This document shows positions 1-12,300 of a stretch of 64,000 bases of DNA, piece after piece (the stretch's first letter is position 1; each line of letters begins with the position of its first letter). The notes beneath the pieces are model-generated. The model made no database searches and was not told the DNA's origin. It saw only the letters and a list, made by a program, of their open reading frames with translations. Source of the DNA: Prunella strophiata (Eukaryota > Chordata > Aves > Passeriformes > Prunellidae); the NCBI GenBank assembly GCA_036583965.1, contig JAZBQD010000017.1, forward strand, positions 27,066,385-27,130,384, given 5' to 3'. The translations under genes were made by a program, and so were the position numbers.

Positions 1-265
1 AATTAATCCCCTTTAACACTGGATTGTACTCTAAACTGAGGTTGCATAAAATTGACATGTTGGCTTGAGTAGTTTCCAACTCTACAGAAAACATCAACAG
101 TCCTACTGGATAAAATCTTCATAAAAACTACAGCCACTATTTCATTTCAACTGTTAGTGCATAAAACAGAACAGAGGCACCACGAATACTCTGTCAAGGC
201 ACTTATTGCCTTTAGATTTCCACAGTGTAGCACAGATCACTGGGAATGACTTCCATAGCCAGGAA

Positions 266-330
266 CTACACTCCAGTTCTGCACTTGGGAAAAATAGGCC
301 CATTCACCTCTGCAAGTCTTCTCTTCCTCA
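266..330 (-). CDS. TMOD1: TMOD1 coding exon 9 (residues 339-359, stop)
   Basis: Acceptor TTTTTCAG before 330; the exon reads [17 protein letters not shown], then RTGV and TAG at 268-266. This is the conserved C-terminal helix and tail of TMOD1. The start of the 3' UTR occupies 265-1. No AATAAA occurs on the minus strand in this part, so the poly(A) site lies left of the window. Confidence 0.95.
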
Positions 331-3300
331 CTGAAAAAGAAGAGAAAGAGGAGTCAGTCATGGCAATGGGATAATGTGGATGGCAGGCTTGCCTTAACAG
401 CTGTAGAAAGGAGCTGAAAGATGTACTTTCTGCCAGGAAAGAAACAGGATAGCATCAGTTTCTGAATTCTGCCTTAAGCAGCAAGCACAGCCTTACACAG
501 TAAAATCAAGGAAGATGAGGTTTTTCTCCCTGTGCATTTTTAAGGCAAGCAGCTACTTTCAGCCTTACCTCCCTTATTCTGTAGTTAATTATATTTCACA
601 GTTTGTCTTTGTAATTGGACTTTGGCCAGTTCATCATCTTACTGATGGAGAGACAGCAGGAAACAGATGTCACAGTTTTTCCTTTGCTAGTTTTTCAAAT
701 TAAAAATCTGCCTTTTGAATTAAAAAAAAATAATTAAAAAATCTCTTCTCATCCTAAGCCATTGGGCTCCAGTCCTCTGATCATGGTTAACATAGCCAAA
801 ACAGTCTCATATCTAGTCTTAAAAGTTGATTTATACCTCTTGACATCTACACTTGACTTTCCAAGAAAGGGGTGGAAAAATAAAAGAACAAAAATGTATA
901 AAGAGAATGCAGAAGTTAGCTGATGAAGATGAACATAAAAGCCTTCACAGTTGGTTCACACAGAGCATCTTAGGGAACAGAAGGTATGGCACCAAAACCA
1001 TGTTCTGGTAGCATCAGTTGATAGGCAAGAGCACTGGAGTGGAGTACAAGCAGAGATCTATTGCTGACAGGGAGGAAAATAAAGAGTTTTTTTACTTATA
1101 CATTGTCCAGGTGTAGAGCTGAGATGCTATTGCCAGAGACCATCAGACCGATGAATAAGCTGCAAACAAGAACCAAATCAGACAAAAAATGCAGATCTTA
1201 GTGGCCAAGGAGGCAAAATACACAACTTTTACATGGAAGGCGAGTTGCGAATTTGTCCTCTTAACAGCAGGAACAATCAAAATACTAGATTGTAAATCTT
1301 TGAGCTGATTACTTTGCATGCCAGGTGCTGCAGAGTCATTAAAAATCATGCTCTGTTCCAAAGGACAGAAAATAGCAAGCCTTTCCCAGAGAAGTTCTCG
1401 AGTGACCAGTACTGAGTATTTTGTGTGATCCTTGATGATCTGGCGCATAGCTTGGCTGTGCTTCCTAGGAGCAGAGTACTGGCTGAAGGAAGATTGATTT
1501 TTTCCATTTGTTTCTAAAACACAACAAATTTATCATCTGCCTAGATATGACAGCTGCTGAGTACAGCGTGGTGGGTGTGTTAGCTGCATCCAGCACTGCT
1601 TTGCTGGCCTGGTTTCCAGTGCTCTACAGCAGCTTGTAGCCAAGCAATGGAAAGGCTCTGCCACGTGCTTTGGCTGAAAGGGCAGTTTGCAGACTTGCCC
1701 ACATTTTGCTTCACAAGCACGTCTAATCACTTCATTGAGGGTATACAGATAACTCAAAGCAATGTGGCTTCCCACATATCCCTAGAAGCAGTTCCAGTTT
1801 TGCTGAGGGGGATGGGCCAAGTCTTAACTGCTGTCAAAGTTCAGCTCTACTATTTTTCATCTCCTTGTTAAAGTGGGAATGAAGCTGGAGGCAGACAAGC
1901 AGTTGGCAGGAATCACAAATGCTAGAAGCTTGTAGCCCATGTGGCACATGCTGTATAACAAGCTGTACTGAACCACATCAGCAGCTCTTGCCCTTTCCCA
2001 ACAATACCCACTGTCACTGCAAAAAACACTGCCTGGCTGACAGCAGCTGCAGTAAGAAACTAGCTGGTGAAGGCTGCCTTCCTCCTTGAGGGGCAAAGCA
2101 TCATCAGACCCTTCAAGAGGCACATTCTAATTCATACACCTCTTTAACGTGAGCAGTTCTGCCCTAATCCCACCAGGAACTGCCCACAGGACCCTCCCAT
2201 GCTTCCCAGCTTTAGGCCAGCCTACTCACCCAGGTCGTTGTTACTCATCATGGCATTGGAGGCACGAAGCCGGGGACCTTGCTGAGTGAAATGGTACCCG
2301 AACTTCAGCAGGGAGGTGTTCTTTTCCAATATATTTGCAATTTCCATTTCTACTTTGTTGCCCAAGGGCTGACTCTTTTGAAAACAGAAAACAGAAAAGC
2401 AAGCTGTTCAGGCTAGAGGGTGACTCAGAGCAAGCACTTAGAGGGGAGGGGTGGAGATTGCAGATCTTTCTCTGGACCTGGGTCCATTTCTGACTTGGAG
2501 CTGGTAAAACAAACCGCTGGCCTGTTCCTGTACATATGCTACAACTGAGAGGCTCCAACTCCTCCAGCAGACATTCCCACAAGTCCTTTGCCCAAAGACT
2601 TTATTTCTTGGACAGATTAGAAGCTGATAGACATCTGTAGAAACCAGGATTTTGGTCTCTGTCAGCTGTCTCTGAGTTGCCCATAGCTCAGCTGCTTCAA
2701 GCTCTGGGTTTCTCAGGGAGCTATGTTTGCCCCAGCCCCTGTATCAGGGCACACCCAGCTCCCCAAAACAAGGCCATGCTCACCTGACCAGAGCTGCCAC
2801 CCACACTTACCTGACCAGAGCTGCCACATTCACCTGACCAGAGCTGCCACATTCACCTGACCAGAGCTGCCACCCACGCTTGCTTTACCTGGTTGTCAAT
2901 GCGCAGCTCCACGAGCGACGTGTTGCCCTCGAGTGCTTCAACGATAGCCAGGATCCCAGACCCAGAGATGAAGTTTGACTCCACATTCAGGCTCTTCAGT
3001 GTGCTGTTGACCTTCAACATTTCTGCCAGGGCCTGTGGACAGAGGTGGGCAGGAAGAGCTGGCAGTCAGGCAGGCAGGGGCAGAGCACCACAGGGCAGCA
3101 GGGCTTCAGCCCCTCTCACCTCCAGAGTACTCCTGGAGGATCCCACATGTGCACAGTTTCACTGCCACCAGATGGAAGTGCTCTTTGTGGAGTGAAGGGG
3201 CTTCCCTGCTGCTGCAGGGGGATTCTTGAATGTGAGCATGCTGGAGGCCACAGCAAAACCTCGCTTGGACAGACATTTGGGGCTACCCCAAAAGGTGATA

Positions 3301-6300
3301 GTCCACACCTGCAGCTGCCCTATGACAGCTTCATCTGTCCCTCCTCTAAAGCCAGCATGATATGACAAGGATGCTGACCAGCACTGGCCCTGCCTCCATT
3401 CTGATGAGTCTCTGCCTGCACTGCACAGGGTTGAGATGCTTCCCATTAAAACATGCAGACAGAGGAGCATCTGTCTTGAACAAGGGATCTCCACATCCAA
3501 GATGTCCTCCCAAGCAGCATCACAACCATATTAATAATTTTTGTCTCCTTAGTGGGTAAGATCAGAAGTGGCTGGAATGCTCGTAACACCCCAGACCTGA
3601 TCAGATCATGTCACTTCAAATAAACTGCAAGGGAGGATCCATGTACATCATGAAGCAAAAGGACCACAAGGTGATGCCCACATGGCAGGGCTGACCTGCA
3701 CCCACAGCACTTAGCCCCACAGCTCCCCTAGCCAAGCACAGCACCCCTCAAGCTCTGACACAGTACCTGTCCTGCCTGCACAGGCAGTCTCCCCAGTCCA
3801 GAGTGCCTGAAGTAATTTAAGAGCAGTACTTGTCCTCCAGAAAGTTTATTTTTCTAGCAGGAAACTGGTGTGCACATGTGTGTGGAGGTAGGCAGGGGTA
3901 ACCTGGGTGACTAAGAGCAAGAACAGGCTGCAATGGTGCTGGAGAAGGATGCAAAGATGCAGCCTGAAGGCAGCACAAAGGCCAGGCAGAACCCCTGGCT
4001 CCCCTCTGTGTCCTCACTGATATTTAAGATCACTCACAGCAGCCAGAAAGACCCATTATCACCTACAGAGGCCACACATTAGGAGGTGCAGAGTCCTGCT
4101 TCTGCACAAAGAACATATGAGAGACAGCTGGCACAGACGTGTGTGAGGGGAGCAGCAGGTGTGCACACCTTTGTACCAGCAGAAACAAATCTCCAGAGAC
4201 AGACAAACTGCTCTCAGAAGATGCCACCAGGACATCAGTTGTCTCACACTCCTTTTCCAGGAGATCCCAGAGGACTAATACCAGACTGCATGGATTAAAG
4301 GACTGCACCCTGAAACCTCCACAGATGAAAAATGAAGTGAAGGAACCAAAGCCTGTCTGTTGCTGGCTTCCACTAGTGCTCCTGAAACTGAAGCACCAGC
4401 AAACAGCCAGAGGTGCAGAATGTGCCAAACACAGCACAAGGTGCAGAAGCAGTCAGTCAGTAAGGCTGAAAATACCTTGCCTGGGAACAGCTCCTGTCAC
4501 AGCCCTGGGACAATGAGCTCACAGTACTTACAAAAGCTACAGGATCGTTGCTCCGGGTCCCAACTATGCTGAACTTCTTCACATACGCGTTGTTTTTCAG
4601 CGCTTCCGCAAAAGCTTTTAGAGTTGGTATGGGAATATTCTGTGAGAAGAAATACAGAAATCATGTGTTAGGCCACCATCTGTATGCAATGAATATGCAA
4701 TACATGTAAAAGATACTTTTAACTTCTCATCAAGGTCAAATCCCCAAATGCAACGAAGTAATTCGGGAAGGGGTTGAAAAATGTTTTCACAAGTTCTCTT
4801 GCTATAACCAGCATGTTCTAAGGAGCATGACAATGTCTTCATCCTATTTTGTGCTCTGCTGGAAGCTCACTGCCTTGATTTGAAGCCACATCTCTGCTCT
4901 TTAGTTGCCCAGAAACTCAGCTACCAGGAGCATGGGCATGGTGGGGATCCTTGTAACCAGGATCTGTGAGCCTACAAAGCACTGCTCCTGTGCTCTCTGA
5001 TACAAATGGCAGCACTGAGAAACATTCATGTCACTTTCAGAACATTTCCACCTACGGGAACTGATCCAGAAAGGCCTGAAATTATCTCCTTGTAACACAA
5101 ATCACAGACACCTCTGACTGCTTTATACAACATCTTACAGGCTAACATTTGCCAGCCCAGAAAAAAAACCAACCATGCTGCTTTTCCTGAGTTCCTTCAA
5201 AATCAGTATTTTTCACTTACGAAGAACTTTAGATACCCTTTTCAGATGTTTACATTTTCACCTGAAATTGTAAGTGACATCCTCACCTTGGACTTCTTGC
5301 CACACCATTTGGATCCCACCGTATGGAATCATCTATACTCAAAGTCATCTGTAGAGTCATAACATGGCACCCAGCAGCAGAGAATCCTCACTGTCACTCC
5401 CCAGTTCTCCTAACCCCATCCCAAAGTCATGAGGTCAACACACAAAAATAGTGCCTGCCTGCCCAATTCTCAGCCTTGTCTCCTCAAGAGATGGGGTAAC
5501 TAGCCTGAATCAAATACATTAAAGTAAAAATATTTCTGTTTTAGAAAGGTGTGGGTGGCACAGCAAAAATGTCTTTGATGTGCACGTGCAGTTAACCGTG
5601 TTCTTGCTGTTTAGCTGTGTCATCATTTAACAGACCCCATGAAATAGAAGTTGTATTTTTTAGTCTATGTATGTGTCCCAAAGGCAGCATAAGGAGTGGT
5701 GTTATGTCCTGACTTGCTTTCTACAAGAAGTAAAAGAGTCCACCAAAGGGATAGGTGGGTGACAGAGTCACCTGCAAGAAGGGTGACTTCATGTTTTTAT
5801 GGCAAGTATCTGGATTATGAAACCTTTTTCCTCCCACCATCTTATAATATACATCAATATTCCTTCTGCCAAATATGCCTGTCTAAATCATTAAAGCAAC
5901 CTAAAATGGCTTTATCCAGCCAGTTTTGGGTCTCCCCAGACTACCCCTGACACAGCTCCATTTTTCCAGGCACTTAGAGGAATCCTCCTGCTACCAACCC
6001 CAGACCTTTGTCCCACAGCAGGTAACAATCCGTTCTGCTGCCCACAATGGAGATGGGAAGCACTGGTATTTCTTGTCTGGCTGCAACACTGCTCTGTGCA
6101 GTAAAACAGACTCAGTGTCTGCCTTCTATGCATCAGAGTCTTGTTACTAAGAGAGAATTGTAGAAAGGAGCAAATACCATAATATTGTTAAGGTTGACTT
6201 CCTCAAGGTCAGGATCATTGCTTTGTATTCGTTTCAGAGTTTCCTCCACGTCTGTTGAGTTTGGCTCCTCATCAGGAACTGGTTTGTACTGTGTGGGCTT

Positions 6301-9300
6301 AATCACACCTGCAGGTGAAAAGCAAGATGTGAAAATGAAAGCACCCTGAGTAGCACTATCTTTTCTTTGAGTGTTTTCCTCCTCTTCCAGAAGTGGAGAG
6401 ATGGAAGCATGACCTGACAAGCAGCCATGAGATGAGAAGCCATTCCCCTGGGGCCACCCAGCACAGGACAGCCAGTGCCTGCTGCTATGTGCTGTGAAGG
6501 TCCAAATCTGGGTGACAGAAGGGACACTGCCTGCACAGGGCTGTCCCTTGGGCTGTGCTGGCTCCCGGATGGCACCAGGGAAGTGGCTGAGACCACACTG
6601 GCTGGCACAGGGCAAGGATGCACCAGAGATGGCCCCAGCAATCACAGGCTGCTCTGACATGCACAGCTCTATCCTTCAGCCTAAAAATAATTATCACTTT
6701 GCCTCTGCTAGCAGCTTCAAAGCAAACACTGCAGCTTGATAACATAAATCACTTACTGTTGAGGCCTTCTTTGTTCACGATGGTGCTGCTCCCCAGTGCC
6801 TCATAGTACTGCTGGTTGCTCATCAAGGTGTGCATGCCAAGGATGGCTACAGGGACAGGAGAACATGACTTAGTGTAGGCTCCAGAAAAAGACACAGCAC
6901 ACTGCCTTTTCCTGTGCAAGCACAGAAAAACATACAAAGGGAGGACAAAGCCCCCCAGCTGACATAAATACACAACAGTGCTCCAATGTGCTCCCTTGTT
7001 TATTCCAGTGTAGCCTGATCCATAGGAGAATAGGAACATCATCTTGTGGACAACAAACAAACGTTCACAGCTTCCCATTAGCCTACCTGACTTGGCATCA
7101 CACAAAAATAACGAGGAGAAGACAGTAAAAAACTCAAAAAAATGCTGTTGGTAGGCTTTATAAGTGGCCCAGTCCAGCAGGAGCCTGCACACCCTCATCA
7201 CCCTTGCTCACTGGGCACGTGCCACACAATTCCACAGCCCAGTTTTGGAGAAGAGCTGTGCCCCACGTGGAGCCAAAGCAGCCCCAAGGCAGCGAGGAGG
7301 TGACTGTCACCTGAAGCACAGCAGTGCACATTGTGTTTTCACTCAACAGCAGGCTGGAGTGGTGAACTTGGTGTGTTTGGAAGGTGACATTGTGAGAAGC
7401 TAAAGCTCTGCTGGCTTGGTCAAAATGTGGAGAGTGGTGCTATGAACACCATTCAAATGCTGTAAGAGCCCAAAAGCCAAACTCAGCCAATCTGTGTCTC
7501 TCAGATTCGAGACTGCAAAGCCAATATGCAAATGCAAATTGAACCATGTCTGGGGGTGCTGGTGAACTTCCTGGGCATCTGCAAATGACTGATAAGAAAT
7601 CAGTGGCTTAGAAACTTTTGGGCAAAGAGTTTGTTTCTAAAAGTAAGCCTGCTACATGCAGAAAGATCAAGTTTGAAAATAAACTGATTTTTGAATCAAT
7701 AACTTTTTTTTTAATAGCTATATGACGTTTTAAGGAAAAATGCAGACATATGAATACTTGTTAAAACAGACACATCCAAACAAGTCTTGATCTCTGGATA
7801 GACACAGTTGTGAAAATAATAAATTCCTCCCTAAAATCCAAGCATGCCACCACAAAGGCACTTCTTAGACTTGGATGGCACCAGTCTGTCACCATGTTCT
7901 GTTGCTTTGGCCAAGAAGGGCTGGAATTTGCAGGAGAAAGGTGTCCTTGAAGCCTAGCACAAGAATAGGCTCTGTTATGGTGACAGCTCATCGTGACTCA
8001 ATGTCTGGGCTGCACAGGGTGGACAGCCAGAAGCAAAGAGTCTCGGTGAACTTCCCCATGGCCACCAGCACATTCCCAACTGGATCTCACAGAGCCAAGC
8101 AGTCTCCATCTGAAAGTCTGAGTGAGGTTGGGCACTTCAAGTTTGATTGTTTGTATTTCAGCTGGCCCTTTTCTCTGTCATTTTCTTGCAGATGGAATCT
8201 TCAGGGGTGCAACACAGGTTGGAAAAGTAATTTGGTAACTCAGATAGTCCCCAAATCACAGCTTATTTGGGCAATGAAATCTCTCCAGCAGCCAGGAGTG
8301 TGAGTATCTGGACTGCAGAGAGAGGCAACCATCTGCTGTCATGACCATGCATTTTGGGGGCTCAAGTTTGTGTTGGTAGACAAGAGGGACCCACTCTTTC
8401 TAAGTCTGGTGCTTGTGGTGTATTCTCCAAAGGAACTCAGGCAGAGTGAAGGCACCCCATTTCTGCCTCCCTCACCTGACCAAAGGCATGGGAGCCCTTC
8501 CAGGGCTACTGGGAGCCACCCTCCTGGCCTTGCCAAGGAAGGGATCCAACACACCACAGCTCACAATGATCCCTGCCAAACAGGCAGGAAGAGAATGAGC
8601 TCCTACTAAATGCTCCTTGCAGGAGCAAGGCTGTCACTGTCAACACTGAGATTTCAGCACAGTTTGTATCACATCAGTACTCCTGCTCCCACTAAAGTGT
8701 ATTCTCCCAGCAGCTGTAGAACAAGCTGCCCTGAAGAGCGTTTCTGTGGGACAATTGCTGCACAGATCTGGAGCTTAGAAAGGCAGATTTGCTAGGATAG
8801 GGCTTTACAGGACTCAAGGATCAACAGCAAAAGCAAAATCCAGAGATGCAGTGCTTGGCCAGGGTACATATGTTTGGGAGCCTTAATGCAGAAACACATT
8901 TCTAAGACAAAAGATGGTGTTATTCTGTAGAAGAGGTCTAGTTGGTGTAGCTATTCTACAGACTTTGTAAATGTTACAGACTTTCAGTAAGAAGGATAAT
9001 GCTAGGGAGTATGGAAAACCTGAAGGAGACAAAACTGGAAGAAGAAGTCAGTATCACTGAAATATTGACTGACTGCTGGACCAGCAGAGCACATGTGAGC
9101 TTCATTAGGCATCATGGGGTGTCCATGTGCTCCTTTGGCCAAGGCATGCCCTATCCCAAGCACAGAGCTGAGCCCACACTATGGCCTTCAGCAACACACC
9201 AATATTGTCATCTGACTGTCTGACCACACAAATCACAACAAGTCCACCACTTAAAATGTGTTGGAAAAGCTCCTTAACAACCACCAGGCCTGAGTGTCCA

Positions 9301-12300
9301 CTGAAAGATTTCTATAACCTGGCAGATCCTTTAACACGTTGCTTGACTGTTTCCTAAGATTTGGTTTGAAGAAAGCTGTGCTCTTGAATGTACAGGCTGG
9401 AATTAGGTGTCAGTGGTAGAGACAAAGGAAGAGATCAAACCACTCACTGTTCCATAGATAAACCCCTCTTCTTCCTCCTCACCTTTGGTCCACACTCTTG
9501 ATTAAATCACATAGGCTTAGAGTAACATTTTTAACAAATAAATAAAATCTGTCAGAACTGACAGCATTTAGAGAAACAGCAAAAAGTGCAATAGCTCACT
9601 TCCTACAAAAGAACAAAATAACCCCGAGAAGCTGAACGACTTTCACCCCCGCTTACTGAGAAATTATTTTACCAGCAATGTCGCAGAGTTCTGCATCAGA
9701 GGCATTAGCAAGGGCTTCCTCCAGTTCCGGCTCCAGAGTCACACTTTCCAAAACAGGATCCATCGGCTTCTGCTTGGGAATCCAGGCTTTTCCTATAAAT
9801 GCAAAACGAGGTCACTCTCGGTATAGCTACAGCACCCAGTTCACAGCTCCCCTTGCAGATGCATTTCCATGCTGTGAGATTTGAAAAGCAGAAAGGACAG
9901 AGGGGGCACAGGAGAAAAATCAGAAGAGAGACTGAATCCCTTTCCATCAGCTTGGTCTGAGTGCTGCTGTGATGCCAAGGGGGAGGCACCTGCAGAGCTC
10001 AGCCCTCCCAGCAGCAGCACAGCACCCACGGAAACCCAGCAGCACGCTGGTACAGGATCATGGCTGCTCATAGCCCAGCTCTCAGAAAGCCAGGCACAGC
10101 CTGACCTGCAGGCCTTCTTGCCTTTGAAGGCTGCACAACAGGGGTGGGGGTTTGCCAGCACTCAAGAGAGGCCTGTACCCAGCACTGAGCAGGATCAGTC
10201 CTGCCACCGCGACACCTCTTGCTGTTGTGCATGTTGGCAAGGCAGGTGGCACATTTGTCAAAAGAGGTGGAAAGGAGAGCTCTGGGAGCAAGTAGAGACA
10301 ACACTTCAGGGGACACATGGGATGCAAGGAGGAGCAGGCTTAGGGCAGCTGATCTAGCTCAACCCTATTGCACAGAGCATGCCAGATTGAGACTCTGCTT
10401 TATCTGTCTGGGCAGCAAGAGGCCAAAAAACAGAGCTATCCCCTACAATTCCAAGGTGCAAATCCACAGGTACAGCTGGTGATGCAAACTAGCAGCTTGC
10501 TCATGGCCTTTTCCTAAGAGGGGTGCCCACATGGACAGGAGGCTGGAGCTTTGAAGGCAGTGGGCTCCCTGCCAGTCCCCCATCCCATTCCTTGTGGCAA
10601 CCACTGGGCAAGCCACAACGCCTTCTCTGCCAGGGCTGGCTGCATCCCAGGAGGCAGGGGGCAGTGGACAGGGCTGATGGCCCTGCACAGCTGCTCCCAG
10701 CTCCTCACTGCTCATGCTGCACTGGGCAGCAGATCCTTCTCAGAGGCAGAATGGGTCAGGTCTGGGATTTCACAACACAGCACCCACCTGTGACAGCCCA
10801 AAAGAAAAGATAGAAGCTTGTGATGTTTTAACACTCCACAGCAGGCAGCAGTCTGCTGGATATATCCAGCATTGCTGGGACAGGGGTAGGAGGGCTCTGG
10901 GAACATTTTGGAGCAGTCCCCTCCCCTAAAATAGTCCCGGATCACTGCAGAGATAGCAACTGCAAAAGGCCTGGCCTAGCATGCCAGCCAGGTCTATTTT
11001 TGTCACCTCGCTGAAACCAGAGTCAGTGGCACCAGAAGGGAGAAACAATCCTGCTGCTCAGGGATAGGCAGAAAGGGGCTAAATTTAGCCTTCAGGAAGA
11101 AGCAACTGCACCTCAGGGTCCCTTGGGACAAAATGGAGGCTGCCATAAACAGCCTTTTGCTCCTGTCCTCTGCCTGCACACTGCCACTCCGACAGAGAGA
11201 GCAGGGATCTGCCTCCTGGGACACAGCTGCTCTTGCAAAAATAGGCAGTGTCATGTGCCTGCACAGCCAGGCACCTCCTGGGTACTCAGCAGCAAAATGT
11301 CTGCCCTGGCTTGGTGTGGAGATCTGGAACCCCTGTCCCACCAGATGCATGGCTGGGCAAACGGTATGTGCCTTCTGGTGTGTGCAACACCAGCAGGGAG
11401 CAGGAGAAACAGGGCAAACTTAATTCTGCTGTCATGTATTAACTCCTTCTGACACCTCAGTGACACCAGAGTTTCTGGGGTTTAATTCTAGTTTAATTTT
11501 AAATACCTAATTTCAGTCAATTTCTAAGTTTTAGAAAGTTTTGTATCTCAGTCGTGCTTTGCTACAAGATGGAACTTTAAATTAAACGGTGCATGCATGA
11601 TGATGACAATGCATGACATTTTATGTCACAGTGTGTCTGCACACCCCAGCTCCCACCCTGCCCAGCAGCACGGCCAGGGACAGCACCTCCCGTGGCCAAC
11701 TAGTAAATCACCCTCCAAACTGCAAACGTGGTGATTTATTTACAGCTCCATCACAGCTGTGAATGTGTAATTTACCATCTCTGGCTCACAGTCAGTGTAA
11801 GTAAAGTCTTCTCTCAACAGCGTGTTACAGATGAAAATATGTTTAATACATTTGAGATCACAACAGACTGAAGTGTGACCCTGCAGACTCAAAATGCTTG
11901 AAATACCTCTGTCTCCTGCAGAACACTGCTTCTACCTTCTGGGCCAAGCAACACTGGACTGGGGCACATCTGAAAGGTATCAAACCAGTCTTCCTAATAG
12001 TACTCAATTTACTCATTTACTTCTCTCAAGGACTACGTTTTGGGTTTTTTGGTTTTTTTTCTTAATCTAAAAATACCGCCTCAGTTTTAATAAATGAACA
12101 GATTTCACACAAACTCTTTTTAAGAGAGCCCTGTGGGTCAGTAAGGAGGCACCTTCCAGAAAGACCTCAGTTAGGAAACATGTCCATATGCCCACATTTT
12201 CATGCACTTTTTTTTTCATACTGGACAACCATTAGCATGAACAGTGCACAACCAGAGCTTCTGCTGCAGGGGGGGTCACAGTACAGAGGGAGACACAACA

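Noticed and set aside
6133..6660. 175-codon minus-strand open frame over TMOD1 coding exon 5
   Set aside because: It is exon 5 (6178-6308) read through the acceptor into intron; residues upstream of VIKPTQY do not match tropomodulin.
9881..10357. 158-codon plus-strand open frame
   Set aside because: Intronic to TMOD1, antisense, overlapped by opposite-strand frames of similar quality, with no recognised domain.
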